DNA from: Thermococcus piezophilus
Lineage (GTDB): Archaea; Methanobacteriota_B; Thermococci; Thermococcales; Thermococcaceae
Length of the DNA: 64,000 bases
Assembly: GCF_001647085.1 (NCBI RefSeq)
Contig: NZ_CP015520.1
Location: 930,001-994,000 of the forward strand
Direction: 5' to 3'
Numbering within the stretch: position 1 is the first letter of the stretch; each line of letters starts with the position of its first letter. Under the pieces are notes generated by a model that saw only the letters and a list, made by a program, of their open reading frames with translations, was not told where the DNA came from and made no database searches. This document shows, in pieces, positions 1-10,800 of the stretch. The translations under genes were made by a program, and so were the position numbers.

Positions 1-1
1 G

Positions 2-643
2 TTACCTCCCTATAAGGGTGAACTTCTCCTTGAACCCCAGGCTTTTAGAGCCATTGTGGGGATTTTCCTGGAGAATCTCTTTGGCGACAACGTCTACCAC
101 GGCCGCTCCCGCTTTACTAAGATTGGAGAGAAAGTTTCAAGTGAAGAATTGACCCTAATCGATGACGCGACCGTCGATGGTGGTGTCGGCAGCTACCCCT
201 TCGACGGTGAGGGAAACCCTGGAAAGAAAACCGTCCTCGTGGAGAGGGGCACGTTGAAGGGCTTCCTGCTGGACGAGACGTATGCCAGACTTCTGGGAAT
301 TGAGAGCACGGGCAACGCGGTGAGGGACTTCAGGACGGTGCCCCACGTCGGGACGAGCAACGTCGTGGTTGAACCTGGAGAGGAGAGCCTCGACGACTTC
401 GAGGGAGTTGTCGTCAAAAAGGTCTTTGGCGAGCACACGGCGAACCCGATAAGCGGCGATTTCTCTCTCACGGTTGAGCTGGGTTACGTAGTAAAGGACG
501 GCGATGTCAGGCCCTTCAAGGATAACATGCTCGTAGGCAACGTCTTCGAGCTGTTCAACTTGGTGGTGGCCGTTGGAAAGGAATTTGAGAGAGTTGGCTC
601 ATTCTACTCCCCGAGAATTCTGGGAATTGGCAAAATAGTGTAA
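2..643 (+). CDS. PmbA/TldE-like protein, C-terminal part (5' end outside window)
   Basis: The frame is open from base 2, so the gene begins before the window; a GTG at 56 is internal, not a start. The visible ~213 residues match the C-terminal domain of the PmbA/TldE half of the TldD/TldE protease pair: a GDNVYHGRS stretch, TLIDDATVDGG, then the SYPFDGEGNP loop and a TGNAVRDFR segment. In this family TldE (PmbA) lacks the metal site of TldD and works as its partner in a heterodimeric metalloprotease that degrades unfolded peptides. A tldD gene would be expected just upstream, outside the window. The family call is solid; assignment to the PmbA rather than the TldD half rests on the C-terminal motifs only. 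Confidence 0.85.
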   Translation, partial: LPPYKGELLLEPQAFRAIVGIFLENLFGDNVYHGRSRFTKIGEKVSSEELTLIDDATVDGGVGSYPFDGEGNPGKKTVLVERGTLKGFLLDETYARLLGIESTGNAVRDFRTVPHVGTSNVVVEPGEESLDDFEGVVVKKVFGEHTANPISGDFSLTVELGYVVKDGDVRPFKDNMLVGNVFELFNLVVAVGKEFERVGSFYSPRILGIGKIV

Positions 644-655
644 AGTTTCCTAACC

Positions 656-929
656 CTTGAAAGAAGGGAGGCCATCAGGCTTATCCGTAATGTCTCAACG
701 TTCGTAGGAAAAAGAGCCTTATTGCCCCGTACTTCATGAACAGGGATGTGATGGAGGAGTACGTTCCGGAGCTTTTGAGCCTTCTAGAGGAGGTATCGAG
801 TACGTCCTCCGCCGGGATGTGGGAGAGGACAAGTATTGGCTCAGGGTTGTCAAGTCGGTCAGTAGTGATATCCTGGGTTCAAACGCCTCATTGCGCTTCC
901 GGGGCGTAGCGGGATGTGAACCTTTTTAA
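656..929 (+). pseudogene. Remnant of an unrecognised gene
   Basis: No intact frame is present, but three consecutive segments read like protein when the frame is changed at about 726 and about 790. They give a stretch starting LERREAIRLIRNVSTFVGKR, then APYFMNRDVMEEYVPELLSL, then GIEYVLRRDVGEDKYWLRVV, ending with a TAA at 927-929. The reconstructed product is about 90 residues, helical and charged. No start codon is evident, so the 5' part is also missing. I do not recognise the family. It fills the otherwise empty gap between the PmbA gene and the amylase gene. The alternative, chance coding-like sequence, is less likely because the three segments follow each other without a gap. Confidence 0.5.
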
Positions 930-961
930 TTGCCTCTCTTCTTATCACTTCTGGTGATATG

Positions 962-3116
962 ATGAAGCAAGCTATTGCGCTGGTCTTCATTATCCTGCTC
1001 TTCTCATCCTCGGTTGCGGCATATCAGGTTCCAGAACGAGGCGTCATTTACCAGGTTATGGTCGACCGCTTTTACGATGGAAACCAGAGCAACAACGGGC
1101 CTTTCTACGACCCAACACACACGAACTATCGCCTCTACTGGGGCGGTGACCTGGAGGGCCTCATCGAGAAGCTCGACTACATCCAGAGTCTCGGCGTCTC
1201 GATGATATGGCTCTCGCCGGTGAACGACAACACAACAGGATGGTCTCTGGCAGCGCTCCCTACCACGGCTACTGGACGCGCGATTACAAGCGCATAGAAG
1301 AGCACCTCGGAACCTGGGAGACCTTTAAGCTCCTCGTGGAAGAGGCCAGAAAGAGGAGAATCTGCATCGTCGTTGACTATGTTCCCAACCACTCGAATCC
1401 CGCAACGGACGGTGAATTTGGCTCCCTCTACGACAACGGCACCTTTGTGACGAACTACTATTATGACGGCAAGAACGCAATAGTGAATCCTTACACCGGG
1501 AGCAGGGAGCTCATCTACCGCCACAACGGCGACATAAATGAGTGGTTCGGCTTTCAGCTCAAGTATGCCGATCTGTTCGGCTTGGCTGACTTCAACCAGA
1601 ACAACCCGTGGGTTGATTCCTACCTGAAGGAAGGTGCAAGGCTCTTCGTTGAAGCCGGCGCCTGCGGCTTCAGAATAGACGCCGTCAAGCACATGGAGTT
1701 GGGCTGGTTGGAGGACTTTTACCTTGATCTGTATTCGAGCTTGAAGGAGCCGCTCTTCATCTACGGCGAATACTACTCCCTCAGCCCCTAGAAAACCGAC
1801 GATATGTACTACTTTTACCAGTACTCCAACGTGACTCCGCTGCTCAGCATCCCGATAAGGAATGATGTCGTGAGAACCTTCGCCTACGGCAGGAGCATGA
1901 AGGACCTCGCTAATGAGCTGGAGGACTACTACTCCCTTTTCGTCTATCCGAACAAAGCTGTTAACTTCCTCGACAGCCATGACCTCGTGAGGTTCCTCAA
2001 CGAGAACTATCATTTGGATCGCTACCGCATGGCCTTTGCACTGACGATGACCCTCCCCGGCATTCCGGTCATCTACTACGGTGACGAGAGCTATCTGGTG
2101 AGCAGGGACGGAAAGGGGACCCCTACAACAGGCCCATGATGGTCTTCAACAACACCACTGAGGCGGCCCGGATAATAAGAACCCTCGCCGCCCTTAGAAA
2201 GACCAACGACGCTTTAGCCTTCGGCGATTTTAGAACCATCTACACCGACTACAACGTCTGGGCCTTTGAGAGAGCCTTCGGCTCCCACAGGCTCCTCGTG
2301 GTCTTGAACAATGGGCCAGAGAAGAACCTTACGCTTTCCCTCAACTGGAGCGACGGGACCTATCGCGACGCACTCTACGGAGCCGATATGGTCGTGAATA
2401 GAGGAAAGGCCCTCGTAACTCTTCCGAGGAACTCCTTCTATATGTTCCACATTGAGGACGATCAGAACGAACCTCTCATCGGCTCGGTTACGCCCTACAT
2501 AGCCCAGCCCGGCCAGAAGATTCTCATAGCTGGCGCCGGTTTTGGGAAGAGCGGAACCGTCTTTATTGGCGGCGAGAAGGCTAGGATAATCTCATGGAAC
2601 TGGAGCCAGATACTTGTGGAAGTCCCGAGGCTGAAGACCAGCGATGCTTGGGTTCCTGTTTACGTTGAGGTGGACGGAAAGGATAGCAATAGGGTTAAGC
2701 TCCGCTATTACTCCGAAAACGAGATTCCTGCGCTGGTGGTGAACGGGAGCAACCTGACGGGCGGGCTCCGGTCGATGGAGACCTTCCTGAGTTGGCGGAG
2801 CCGAGGTATCTCATCAAATCGAGCACGGGCTATTACTTCACCGTTGTCCCACTTCCAAACGGCACGGTCTTTTCAGTCGAGCTCTACCGCGGTCTTCCAT
2901 GGGGCGAACTTGAGCCCCTTAACGTTACCCTCTATGGAAAAGCTGGTTCTACGATCCTCCTCAATTCGGAGCCACCGGTGAGCACTCCCACGGAAACACC
3001 TATTTTAACGTCCCCCGAATCACCATGCGAATCTTCAAGTTTGGATTTCTTATGCGGGGATTATCGCGGTTGGGCTTACCTTGGCCTTCTTGATTTTGAG
3101 GAAGGGCCGATTTTGA
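962..3116 (+). pseudogene. Secreted CGTase-like GH13 amylase, multiply disrupted
   Basis: Intact, this would encode a secreted cyclodextrin glucanotransferase-type enzyme of about 715 residues acting on starch outside the cell. It has a signal peptide (residues 2-21) and all four GH13 regions: DYVPNHSNP, GFRIDAVKHM (nucleophile Asp), FIYGEYY (acid/base Glu) and FLDSHDLVRF (third Asp). An IPT/TIG-like domain follows (about 2470-2690), then a starch-binding-like segment, and a C-terminal hydrophobic helix read in a third frame (3048-3116) that would anchor it. Lesions: frameshifts near 1236, 2118, 2780 and 3030, and an in-frame TAG at 1789-1791 where Glu is expected. The ATG at 962 sits 4 nt after GGTGA; the ATG at 959 is too close. 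CTTTTTAAT near 922 may be its TATA box. Confidence 0.85.
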
Positions 3117-3166
3117 TTTTTCTTCCACTGTTATGCATTAAGAAAAAGAAGTGTTAGGCTCGGCCC

Positions 3167-3730
3167 CTAAATCTGTTCCAGGAGCTTTCTCCTTTTCTCC
3201 TTGTATTCCTCCTGTGTTATGACGCCCATATCGTAAAGCTCCTTTAACTTCTTGAGCTTCTCCAGCGGATCATCTTTTGCTGCCGTGCCCTGGGCGGCTA
3301 TCCTGAGGGATCTGCTCACGGTCTCCTTTGGTTTGTGTATCCATAACTCCTCGCCCATCAGGTGCTTCTTCTTCTCTATGCTGACGGGCTCCACGGCTAT
3401 CGCATTGAGGGCGTCCCTTATAGCCTCTACTGCTTTCTTGCTCTTCTCTTTGTCCATCTTGTCAAGTTTTATGACGTCACCGCTCTCATCCTTTATGACG
3501 AACTCGGCATACATCTTTCCTATCTTGACGTAGACCTCCTCGAGCTTCTCGTAGGGGATGGCTTTCATCTCGTACCTCCCGAGTATCTTCTCGTCGAAGT
3601 AGATTATCCTGTGGGTCGTCACAACGAGCCACTTTGGCTTTTCGATGCCGAGCTTCTTTTTAACTGCGTAGAGAACCTCCTCGTTGGGATGCAGATGCTC
3701 TGTTAAGTCCTTGGGACGCTTCTCACTCAT
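3167..3730 (-). CDS. PH-like and SHOCT domain protein
   Basis: The product is 187 residues and probably cytoplasmic. Residues about 10-110 have the pattern of a bacterial-type PH domain (HPNEEVLYAVKKKLG, then WLVVTTHRIIYFDEK), a fold often used for membrane or protein attachment. The last ~35 residues are a SHOCT motif (DPLEKLKKLKELYDMGVITQEEYKEKR, here split for length: core LKELYDMGVITQEEY), a short helical module usually found at protein C-termini and thought to mediate oligomerisation. The start at 3730 is chosen over the upstream ATG at 3748 because GGTGAG lies 4-9 nt before it. It is transcribed in the same direction as the MoxR operon upstream but separated by 35 nt. Exact function unknown. 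Confidence 0.8.
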   Translation of the reverse strand: MSEKRPKDLTEHLHPNEEVLYAVKKKLGIEKPKWLVVTTHRIIYFDEKILGRYEMKAIPYEKLEEVYVKIGKMYAEFVIKDESGDVIKLDKMDKEKSKKAVEAIRDALNAIAVEPVSIEKKKHLMGEELWIHKPKETVSRSLRIAAQGTAAKDDPLEKLKKLKELYDMGVITQEEYKEKRRKLLEQI

Positions 3731-3765
3731 GACTCTCACCATTAGCATCTCATCGTTTGATTATA

Positions 3766-4617
3766 TTAACCTTCCTCGCGGTAGAGGAGAAAGAGGGTCT
3801 CTCCATCGACGTTCTCTATCAGCGGAGCCAGACGCTTCCTCCTCTCTCCCCTCCTCAGAAAAACACAGAGTGGTCTCTCCATCAGCTCGGTCTCAAACCT
3901 TACCATTTCCCACTCGAAAGCGGCCGATGGGCTTATGGGAAACCTCTTCTCCCCTTCCTTTGTCTGAACTATCACCTCTCCCCCGCCTTGGGGCTTGACC
4001 TCCACGGCGAGCACGATTTTCTTGTACTTTCCGCTTACGATGGAGCCGTAGGCAACTGCCATTCCAACGGCGAACAGGATTACTGGCAGGACGATTCCCT
4101 CTATCCTGAGCGGAAGTCTTTCTCCGAGGCTCAGGAGTCCCCAAGAAAGGATGAAGGCCATAACAAGAACGGTGAGACTGGATGCAAGGGTTTTAAGACC
4201 CACCCTCTTTTTTCCTAGTCCTGCCAAAACTTTCTCCCACTCCTCCGCGCCCTTTACGTAGTCCGTCATCAGGCTGAGCCCCATAAGGAGGAACAGTGAG
4301 GGGAGCCCTAAGTTTGAGAAGTATGGGCTGGTGAGTATCCTCTCCCCGGTCTGCCTGTAGGTCTCTGGAAACGCTATGGGGAGGAACTGGGAGGCGCCTA
4401 TGGCGTAGGGAACTGTGTATAGAACCATCGCCAGCGAGATGACCCTGCCAGCCGAGCCTGTGGAGAGCAGCATTCCAAGGAGTATTAAGATTATCGAGGC
4501 GAAGACGACGTACCAGTTCCCGGCTGGAAACAGGCTCGAGTAAGCCAACGCGAGAAGGACTATCACGGGCAGTGCTATGATCAGCTTGAGGATGGTAAAG
4601 ATGGTCCTGGGTTTCAT
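3766..4617 (-). CDS. Membrane protein of the MoxR/DUF58 operon
   Basis: This is a 283-residue protein with about six membrane segments in the first ~195 residues (for example residues 8-27, 33-51, 143-163 and 174-195), followed by a soluble basic C-terminal tail of about 85 residues. No enzyme motif is visible and I do not recognise a named family. Its ATG overlaps the TGA of the DUF58 gene (ATGA), with GGGTGAG as ribosome-binding site, so it is translationally coupled and is the last gene of the operon. By context it is probably part of the same membrane-associated machine as MoxR and DUF58. A small-solute transporter is not supported by anything seen. Confidence 0.75.
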   Translation of the reverse strand: MKPRTIFTILKLIIALPVIVLLALAYSSLFPAGNWYVVFASIILILLGMLLSTGSAGRVISLAMVLYTVPYAIGASQFLPIAFPETYRQTGERILTSPYFSNLGLPSLFLLMGLSLMTDYVKGAEEWEKVLAGLGKKRVGLKTLASSLTVLVMAFILSWGLLSLGERLPLRIEGIVLPVILFAVGMAVAYGSIVSGKYKKIVLAVEVKPQGGGEVIVQTKEGEKRFPISPSAAFEWEMVRFETELMERPLCVFLRRGERRKRLAPLIENVDGETLFLLYREEG

Positions 4618-5876
4618 CTTATCTCACCCAGCAGTTTGCTTAGAATCACGCTCACGTCCTCTTCGCCGGGCAGCCACCTCACCACGTAGGCTCCGATGCT
4701 CTCTAGCTCCCTTACTATCGCCCTCTTCTCCATCTCGAGCAGAACTCCCGTCTGGGGGTCAAGGATTGGGTAGACGGAGACATCGATTATCACAGGTCGA
4801 ATCCGGCCCCTGTGGAGATTCCTCAGCATCACAGCCCCCTTCTTAACGCCGGCCTTGTTGTTCTCCAGGATGTTGGAGACGTGGATCACCAGCGGTGTGT
4901 ACTGGAGGAGTATCCTCTTGAGCCTCTCCACGGCATCGCAGAAGTTCTCATCCCCAGTGTGAACCCTCTCGAAGTCCATCATTGTTTTCACAATTTTGTG
5001 AAGCTGTTTCGGCCCCGTTGCTGGCGGTAGGAACTTCCTCGCACCCAGGAGGTAGAGGCCGACGTGGTAATCTTTCTTGAGGAAGCGGTACGCCATGGAC
5101 GCAACGAGGTTCATGGCGTGCTCGTAGGGGCTCTCGCTCTCCGTGCCAACCTTCATTAAGTCACTCGCGTCCACGATGAAGAGTATCGCCTTCTTGCCCT
5201 CCCTTTCGAACTCGTTCACCAGCACCTGACTAGTCCTCGCGGTGGCCTTCCAGTTTATCAGCTTCATCGGATCTCCTGTCTGGTATTTTCTTATCTCCTT
5301 GAAGTCCGTTGAAATCGGCCCCCTGATGGAGAAGCTCGTCTCCGGGACGCTTATCTTGACGTTCCGTCTTGTTTCCAATATGGGCACGTTCCCGAGGATC
5401 TTTGGAACGGCCCTAAGGCGAAGCTCCTCACCGTAAACGCCCCATAGGTAGCGCACCCCGAGGGGGTTCCTCGTCGTTACCTCACTCTTTGGGAGGTTGT
5501 AGAAGCCCCTCAGTATGGGCTTTATCCTGTAGGAGTAGCTCACCTTCAGCGGCTTGAGCCCCTTGAAGAAGACTCCCACGTTGCTCCCATCGGCCAATGC
5601 GACGTTTTTGGGGAGCGGGTCCCTAACGACTACTATGCCCACTCCTCTCTCGACCATCACCTCGACGCTTATCTCAACCTTTTCTCCAGTTCTTACCTCC
5701 CGCTTCGAGATTCTCCTCCTGACCGAGACACCGCTCGGGGGGTCGATGAGCATCGCAATGGCCAAAACTGTGAGCGGAATCACAGCTAAGCTAACCATTC
5801 CTGGGGCGAGGAAGAGGGTTCCCATGAGGATCGCCCAGAGAAGGTAGCCCAGCAGATTCTTCTGCATATCACTCAC
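4614..5876 (-). CDS. DUF58 domain protein (VWA-like)
   Basis: The protein has two N-terminal membrane helices (residues about 7-45), an Ig/CARDB-like region of about 130 residues, and then the DUF58 signature YQTGDPMKLINWKATART followed by a VWA-like segment (ILFIVDASDLMKVG) with an imperfect metal-ion motif. DUF58 proteins are routinely paired with MoxR AAA ATPases and are thought to act as substrates or adaptors in assembling or activating secreted or membrane complexes. The 3' end overlaps the next gene by 4 nt and the 5' end overlaps the MoxR gene by 8 nt. Two starts are possible, GTG at 5876 and ATG at 5867; the latter has GTGAGTGAT directly before it. Confidence 0.88.
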   Translation of the reverse strand: MSDMQKNLLGYLLWAILMGTLFLAPGMVSLAVIPLTVLAIAMLIDPPSGVSVRRRISKREVRTGEKVEISVEVMVERGVGIVVVRDPLPKNVALADGSNVGVFFKGLKPLKVSYSYRIKPILRGFYNLPKSEVTTRNPLGVRYLWGVYGEELRLRAVPKILGNVPILETRRNVKISVPETSFSIRGPISTDFKEIRKYQTGDPMKLINWKATARTSQVLVNEFEREGKKAILFIVDASDLMKVGTESESPYEHAMNLVASMAYRFLKKDYHVGLYLLGARKFLPPATGPKQLHKIVKTMMDFERVHTGDENFCDAVERLKRILLQYTPLVIHVSNILENNKAGVKKGAVMLRNLHRGRIRPVIIDVSVYPILDPQTGVLLEMEKRAIVRELESIGAYVVRWLPGEEDVSVILSKLLGEIR

Positions 5877-6843
5877 GTCCGCTCTCTTTGGGCACTGGCG
5901 TCTTTTTGAGGGCTTCCTTGACTATCTCTTCCCCAGTAGCGCCCTCGAATGCGTATTCAGGCTTGATCATAATCCTGTGTGCGAGGGCATCAACCGCGAA
6001 GACCTTGATGTCATCTGGAAGCATGTAGTCCCTATTGTTTAGGAGTGCGTTCGCCTTAGCAACCTTCATGAGTGCGATTCCACCCCTTGGACTCGGTCCA
6101 GCCTCCACGCGCTCGTCGGAGCGGACGTTCCTCACGAGCTGGGCTATGTACTTCAGCAGGTCCATGCTAATGAAGATGTCCCGTTCTACGATCTCCTGCA
6201 TCTTGAGGAAGGTTTTCCTGTCGATCAAAGGCTCCATTTCCACTGTAGGGTCGTCTTTGGCCCAGCTCAGGCGCGCTTCCAGAATGGCGATCTCATCGTT
6301 CAGGCCCTTCGGGTAACCCACGCGAAGTCTGAGAAGGAACCTGTCGAGCTGGGCCTCTGGCAGGGGATAGGTTCCCTCGAACTCTATTGGATTCTGGGTG
6401 GCAATCACGAAGAAGGGCAGCTCCAGCGGGAAGGTCTCGCCTTCTATAGTTATATGCTTTTCCTCCATTGCCTCGAGGAGAGCGCTCTGGGTCTTCGGTG
6501 GTGCGCGATTGATCTCGTCAGCGAGGAGAACGTGCGTGAATATCGGGCCTTTTATGAGCTCGAAGGTGCCCTTATTCTGACGCCAGACTTTTGTTCCCAG
6601 AATATCGGCTGGTAGAAGGTCTGGAGTGAACTGAACGCGCGTGTACTTCAGGCCGAGAACTTTCCCGAAGGCTTTGGCCAAGAGTGTCTTTCCGAGACCC
6701 GGATAATCCTCAAAGAGCACGTTGCCGTTCACCAGCGCAGCGGCTAAGGTCTTCCTAATGACCACCTCATTGCCGAGGTAAACGCTCCCTATTCTCTCGA
6801 TAATTTCTTTTGAGATCTCAAAGGCATCTTTAATCTCCATCAT
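5869..6843 (-). CDS. MoxR-type AAA ATPase
   Basis: At 324 residues this is a normal-length MoxR. It has the Walker A motif DYPGLGKTLLAKAF (residues about 42-55), Walker B LLADEINRAPPKTQSALLEA, sensor-type FFVIATQNPIEFEGTYPLPE with LDRF arginine finger, and the C-terminal lid domain. MoxR proteins are chaperone-like ATPases that activate or load metal into VWA-domain partners. Here the partner is evidently the DUF58 protein whose gene overlaps the 3' end. Tandem ATGs at 6843 and 6840 follow GGGGTGAT; either could be used. The gene immediately upstream ends 3 nt before this start. Confidence 0.95.
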   Translation of the reverse strand: MMEIKDAFEISKEIIERIGSVYLGNEVVIRKTLAAALVNGNVLFEDYPGLGKTLLAKAFGKVLGLKYTRVQFTPDLLPADILGTKVWRQNKGTFELIKGPIFTHVLLADEINRAPPKTQSALLEAMEEKHITIEGETFPLELPFFVIATQNPIEFEGTYPLPEAQLDRFLLRLRVGYPKGLNDEIAILEARLSWAKDDPTVEMEPLIDRKTFLKMQEIVERDIFISMDLLKYIAQLVRNVRSDERVEAGPSPRGGIALMKVAKANALLNNRDYMLPDDIKVFAVDALAHRIMIKPEYAFEGATGEEIVKEALKKTPVPKESGRE

Positions 6844-6846
6844 AGA

Positions 6847-7854
6847 TCACCCCATCATCCTCTTGAGCTCATCAAAAACTTCCTCAACGATTTTGAGCCT
6901 GTTTTCAAGCTCTCTCCTCTCGTAGGCTTTCCTTATCCAGAGAGGGGTGAGGGGGGATGTTTTCTTCTCCTCGTAGTCGGCTATCCTCGAGACGAGCTCC
7001 TCCACTTTGCCTCTGTCCCCGAAGAGCTGGGCGCCGTAGTAGGCTATGAACGTCACGAGCGGGCCCTTCTTACCTCTCACCACGAAGTCCTCGACGGCTT
7101 TCCTCGCCTTCGCCATCTCTGGCCCGAACCTCTCGACGGTTTTGGCCTCATGGCGCCTCCACTGGGATATGAGGTACTTCTCGGGGTCACTCTTCGAGAC
7201 GACGGAGTAGACCATCGAGCCCGCCACGACAACGCCGAGAACAAGCGCGATCCACTCGCCGTAGAAGACCAGTCCTGGATAGCTGGTGCTTAGTTCTCCC
7301 CTGACGCTGGTGTAGAGGCCGAGGATTCCCCCGAGGATGCCGATTCCAATGAGATTGCGCTCCACCGTTTCGGCCCATAGGTGTCCCCTATGGTCGAACT
7401 CTGCTACGGCGTAGCCTACAAAGAGAAACGCACCGGCGCAGAGGAAGACGCTCCTCACGGGTTGGAGGGCATTGATCTCCGATAGGCCGTAGAAAAGGAT
7501 GAAGATACCCGTTCCCCTGACGAGCCGGGAGTTTCTCTTTAATGAAGGGCCCACTAGGGCAGTTCCGGTGCCGATAACCACCATTGCCATCTGGGTTTTC
7601 CAGGGGAATATCTCCGCCGGAAGAACTGTGAGGGCCGCGGCTGCCCCGGCGATGCGCATTAGGGGAGACTCGACTTTCCTTCCTGAGTATTCGAGGATGT
7701 CCGCTGCGAACATAGAGGCAGCGAGAACCAGGGCCGGAGTTACCAATGCTCTCAACCACTCAATCTGGGCGGACATGGCGTATATCAGCGTAACCGAGCC
7801 TATGTAAAGCGCAAGCCTTCCCCAATTCGGGTTAAACAACACAACCACCTCCAA
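6847..7854 (-). CDS. Membrane protein of the MoxR operon
   Basis: The 335-residue product has about eight hydrophobic segments in residues 10-220, then a charged cytoplasmic C-terminal region (about 115 residues) rich in Lys, Arg and Glu with helical character. I do not recognise a catalytic motif. DUF4129-type proteins, common in MoxR/transglutaminase operons, have a comparable membrane-plus-charged-tail layout but I cannot confirm membership. The start overlaps the transglutaminase-like gene by 23 nt. The ATG at 7854 is part of a GGAGGTGG element that could instead be the ribosome-binding site for a GTG at 7842. Confidence 0.7.
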   Translation of the reverse strand: MEVVVLFNPNWGRLALYIGSVTLIYAMSAQIEWLRALVTPALVLAASMFAADILEYSGRKVESPLMRIAGAAAALTVLPAEIFPWKTQMAMVVIGTGTALVGPSLKRNSRLVRGTGIFILFYGLSEINALQPVRSVFLCAGAFLFVGYAVAEFDHRGHLWAETVERNLIGIGILGGILGLYTSVRGELSTSYPGLVFYGEWIALVLGVVVAGSMVYSVVSKSDPEKYLISQWRRHEAKTVERFGPEMAKARKAVEDFVVRGKKGPLVTFIAYYGAQLFGDRGKVEELVSRIADYEEKKTSPLTPLWIRKAYERRELENRLKIVEEVFDELKRMMG

Positions 7855-10800
7855 TGAGGGTTAACAGGGCGCGGTAGAACCGTATGAACTCCTCCCTTGA
7901 GACCTCGCGGTGACTGTACTTGGCTTTCTCAAAGATTTCGGTGAGCACATCGAGGGGCTCCCATGGATACATCATGTCCGTTAGCACAGCCTCTATCTCC
8001 CTCGGCGTCAGCTCGTCGACGTTTACTCCGGTTTCCTTGCCCCATGGCAGGAAGCACCTATCGTAGTGCTCCACAACGGCGTCGTTGTAGCTCTTCACTA
8101 TTCTCGCGGTTGCTCTCTCCACTAGCCCCCCGCAGCGGGCCTCGATGGTGTGTTCGCCAAGGGGAAGCTTCAGTCTGAAGTCCTTCCCTTTCCCGACGGG
8201 CTTCCCGTCCACGTAAAGCTCCGGTTCGTTCTCGCACTCGACGCTTATCTCAATTACCTCACCCTCTTTGAAAAGCGGGATTCCATTGTTGAAGATTATC
8301 TTCAGTACTGGCTCTCTTTCGACTTTTGGGGCCTTTTTCCTTACCAGCCCGTATCTAGCTATTACCACGGCGAGGAGCAGTGCAATGCCCAAGTAGAGCC
8401 AGGGTATCTCCCTCTTCTTCACGATTAGAACATGAAAGGTTTCCTCGGCCGGAAGGTAGTATGAGGAGCCTCTGAAGAACACCCTAACGGTCACGTTCTT
8501 TTCATCGTCGGGCACCGGCACCTCCAGTGTCGCTATCCCTGAGGCATTCGTCATCACCTGTCTAATTTCGTTCTCCATCTCTACTGTGAGAAAGACATTT
8601 GGAACGGGGTCGTTTAGGGCGTCCAGAGCTTTAAACTTGATTACTGTCGTTTCTTCACCCTCACTTCTGTTCGTTAGGAGCTCTATCTTGATGGGTGAGA
8701 CGATGACAACGGTTGTCCTAGCAAGGAGGTTGTCACCGTGATAGAAGTCTATGCTCCTCTCGCCGATAAAGTTGAAAGGCTCGAGGGTAAGCGTGAAGCT
8801 CCCGTTGCTGACCGGCACTTTGTAGAGTTTTCCTGGATAAATGCGGGCGGATATCTGGCCTTTTTCAAGTCCGATTATCCCTCCCGTAATTTTAACGGGC
8901 TTCCCGAGCTCAGCTTCAACCTTCTCAGGAAGCTCCATCTCGACGATGGCTATCTCAACATTTACCTCCGCTGGGGAATAGCTTGCGTCTCCTGGATAGT
9001 ACAGGCTTAAGTTGTGGCTTCCGAGTTGGGTCAGGAGTACGCGGAGGGAAAACTCGCCGTTTTCAGAGGTGTTGACTGTCCCCATATAGTTTTTGTCGAG
9101 GGAATACTCGATGCTAGCGTTGGCTATCGCCTTTCCATCCCCGCCCACGAGGTGCCCCTTGACGGTCACGTTCCCCTCAAGGGAAACCACCTGCTCAGGA
9201 ACATCAAACTCGGCGAGAGCCTTCACTGCAATCTCTATCCAGGTTTCTCTGGGGACGTATGGGGCACCCCAGCTTGGAAAGTAGTGGAACGTGATGTTGT
9301 AGACACCCGGGGCCAGATATCTCGGCAGGGTGAAGTTCACCTGCAAGAGCTTTCCCGTGAGGTTTTCAAAACCGAGCAGAATGGAGCGGTTCCCGTAGTC
9401 CAGTGTGGTGTATATCGTTCCCTCATCCAAGACAACGCCGGTGGAATCAGCGACAGTGCCACTGATGGTAATCGTGTCCCCAGCGGTCGCGTTCTGGGGC
9501 CAGTCAAAGAGAGTCACCTTTGCCCAATCGATTACCTTCACGGGGATGTATAAAAAGGAAGGGTTTTCTCCGGCAGTTCTAATGCCCAAGAAGTGCCACT
9601 CGGGCTCAGATGGTGCATAAAAGAGCAGGTTAAATGCCCCTTTGCGGTCAGGGAGGAGAACTGGGAGGAAGGAGGAATCCATAGGAAGGAGTATAAGTTC
9701 AGTGACATTGTCTTCGGTGTATATCCGCACCGTCCCGAGACTTCCTCTTTTAATTACGAGGTAGGCGGGCTCTGCTCTGAGCTTGACCCCTCCGCTGACG
9801 TTGACAATCACAATGGCGTCTTCCTTCATGACCTTTCCGTGGTGCTCTACCATGGCTTTTAGGACTATTCCATAGCTGCCTGGGCTCTGGAGTGTCCTCA
9901 GCGTTATCTCCGAGGTTCCTGGATTCAGGAGAAACACCAGGGCAGGCTTCTCTGGAACATACGCGTAGAGATACACCTTTGAGTTATTCACGACGTTCAT
10001 CAAGGTTATGTTCAGCTTTATCTCCCCGCCGGGCTGGAGCTCAAGGCTGTTTGGAGATACCTCAAGCTCGAAGGGCCTGAAGAGGTTCGGGTCTTTCCTA
10101 AGGGGGTCGAAGGTCAGCCAGCCAGCTTTATCGAAGTACAGCTCCGCCCAGAACCAGCGGTCTTTATTGCTGATGATCTGCGTTCCAGGAACGGCCCTGA
10201 TGTAGAAGCCCTCCACGAGCCTCGCTGGAATGCCGTTCAGCCTCGCCAAGATGACGAACGCTGAGGCAAAGTCCTTGGAGGTGCCTTCCTTAGACTCGAA
10301 GAGGAACCACGTGAGCGGGTCCGTACCGTTCGGCCTCTCGGGGTTCTCTAAGTAGGTGTAGTGCTTCCTGAGGAATTCGGCGATGAGCTGGGCCTTCTCG
10401 TAGTCATCGGTCGCGTTCCTCGTTATGGCCCTAGCGAGGGAGACGAGTCGGGTATCGTTGGGGGCGCTTAGGTAGTCGGTGAGGTTGCCTGCACTCAGGT
10501 TGTGAAGGAAGTATGGCTGAAAGGTATAGCTCACGGCCGAAAAGGAGTATGTGCTCACGTTAACTGCCGTCTTGAAGAGGTTGTATTCGGGGAGGGCCTC
10601 AACGCCGCTCGCGTTAACCATCGTCGTGTAGAGCGAGGTGTAGAGGTTGCCGCTTAGGGGGGCGAAGGAGATGACACCGATGGTGTCCCTCTCGGCGTGG
10701 TGCGGGACTTCGGGCATGGGTGGGGCAACCGTGTTTGCCAGGAGAACGGAGGTGTTCTTCGTGAGCCAGCTCCCGTTGATGTAGTCCGTGTAAACGTTAG

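Noticed and set aside
1177-2013. Unbroken 278-codon minus-strand frame across the amylase pseudogene
   Set aside because: The plus strand carries the four GH13 motifs in order. The minus product has repetitive Val/Glu composition typical of antisense frames.
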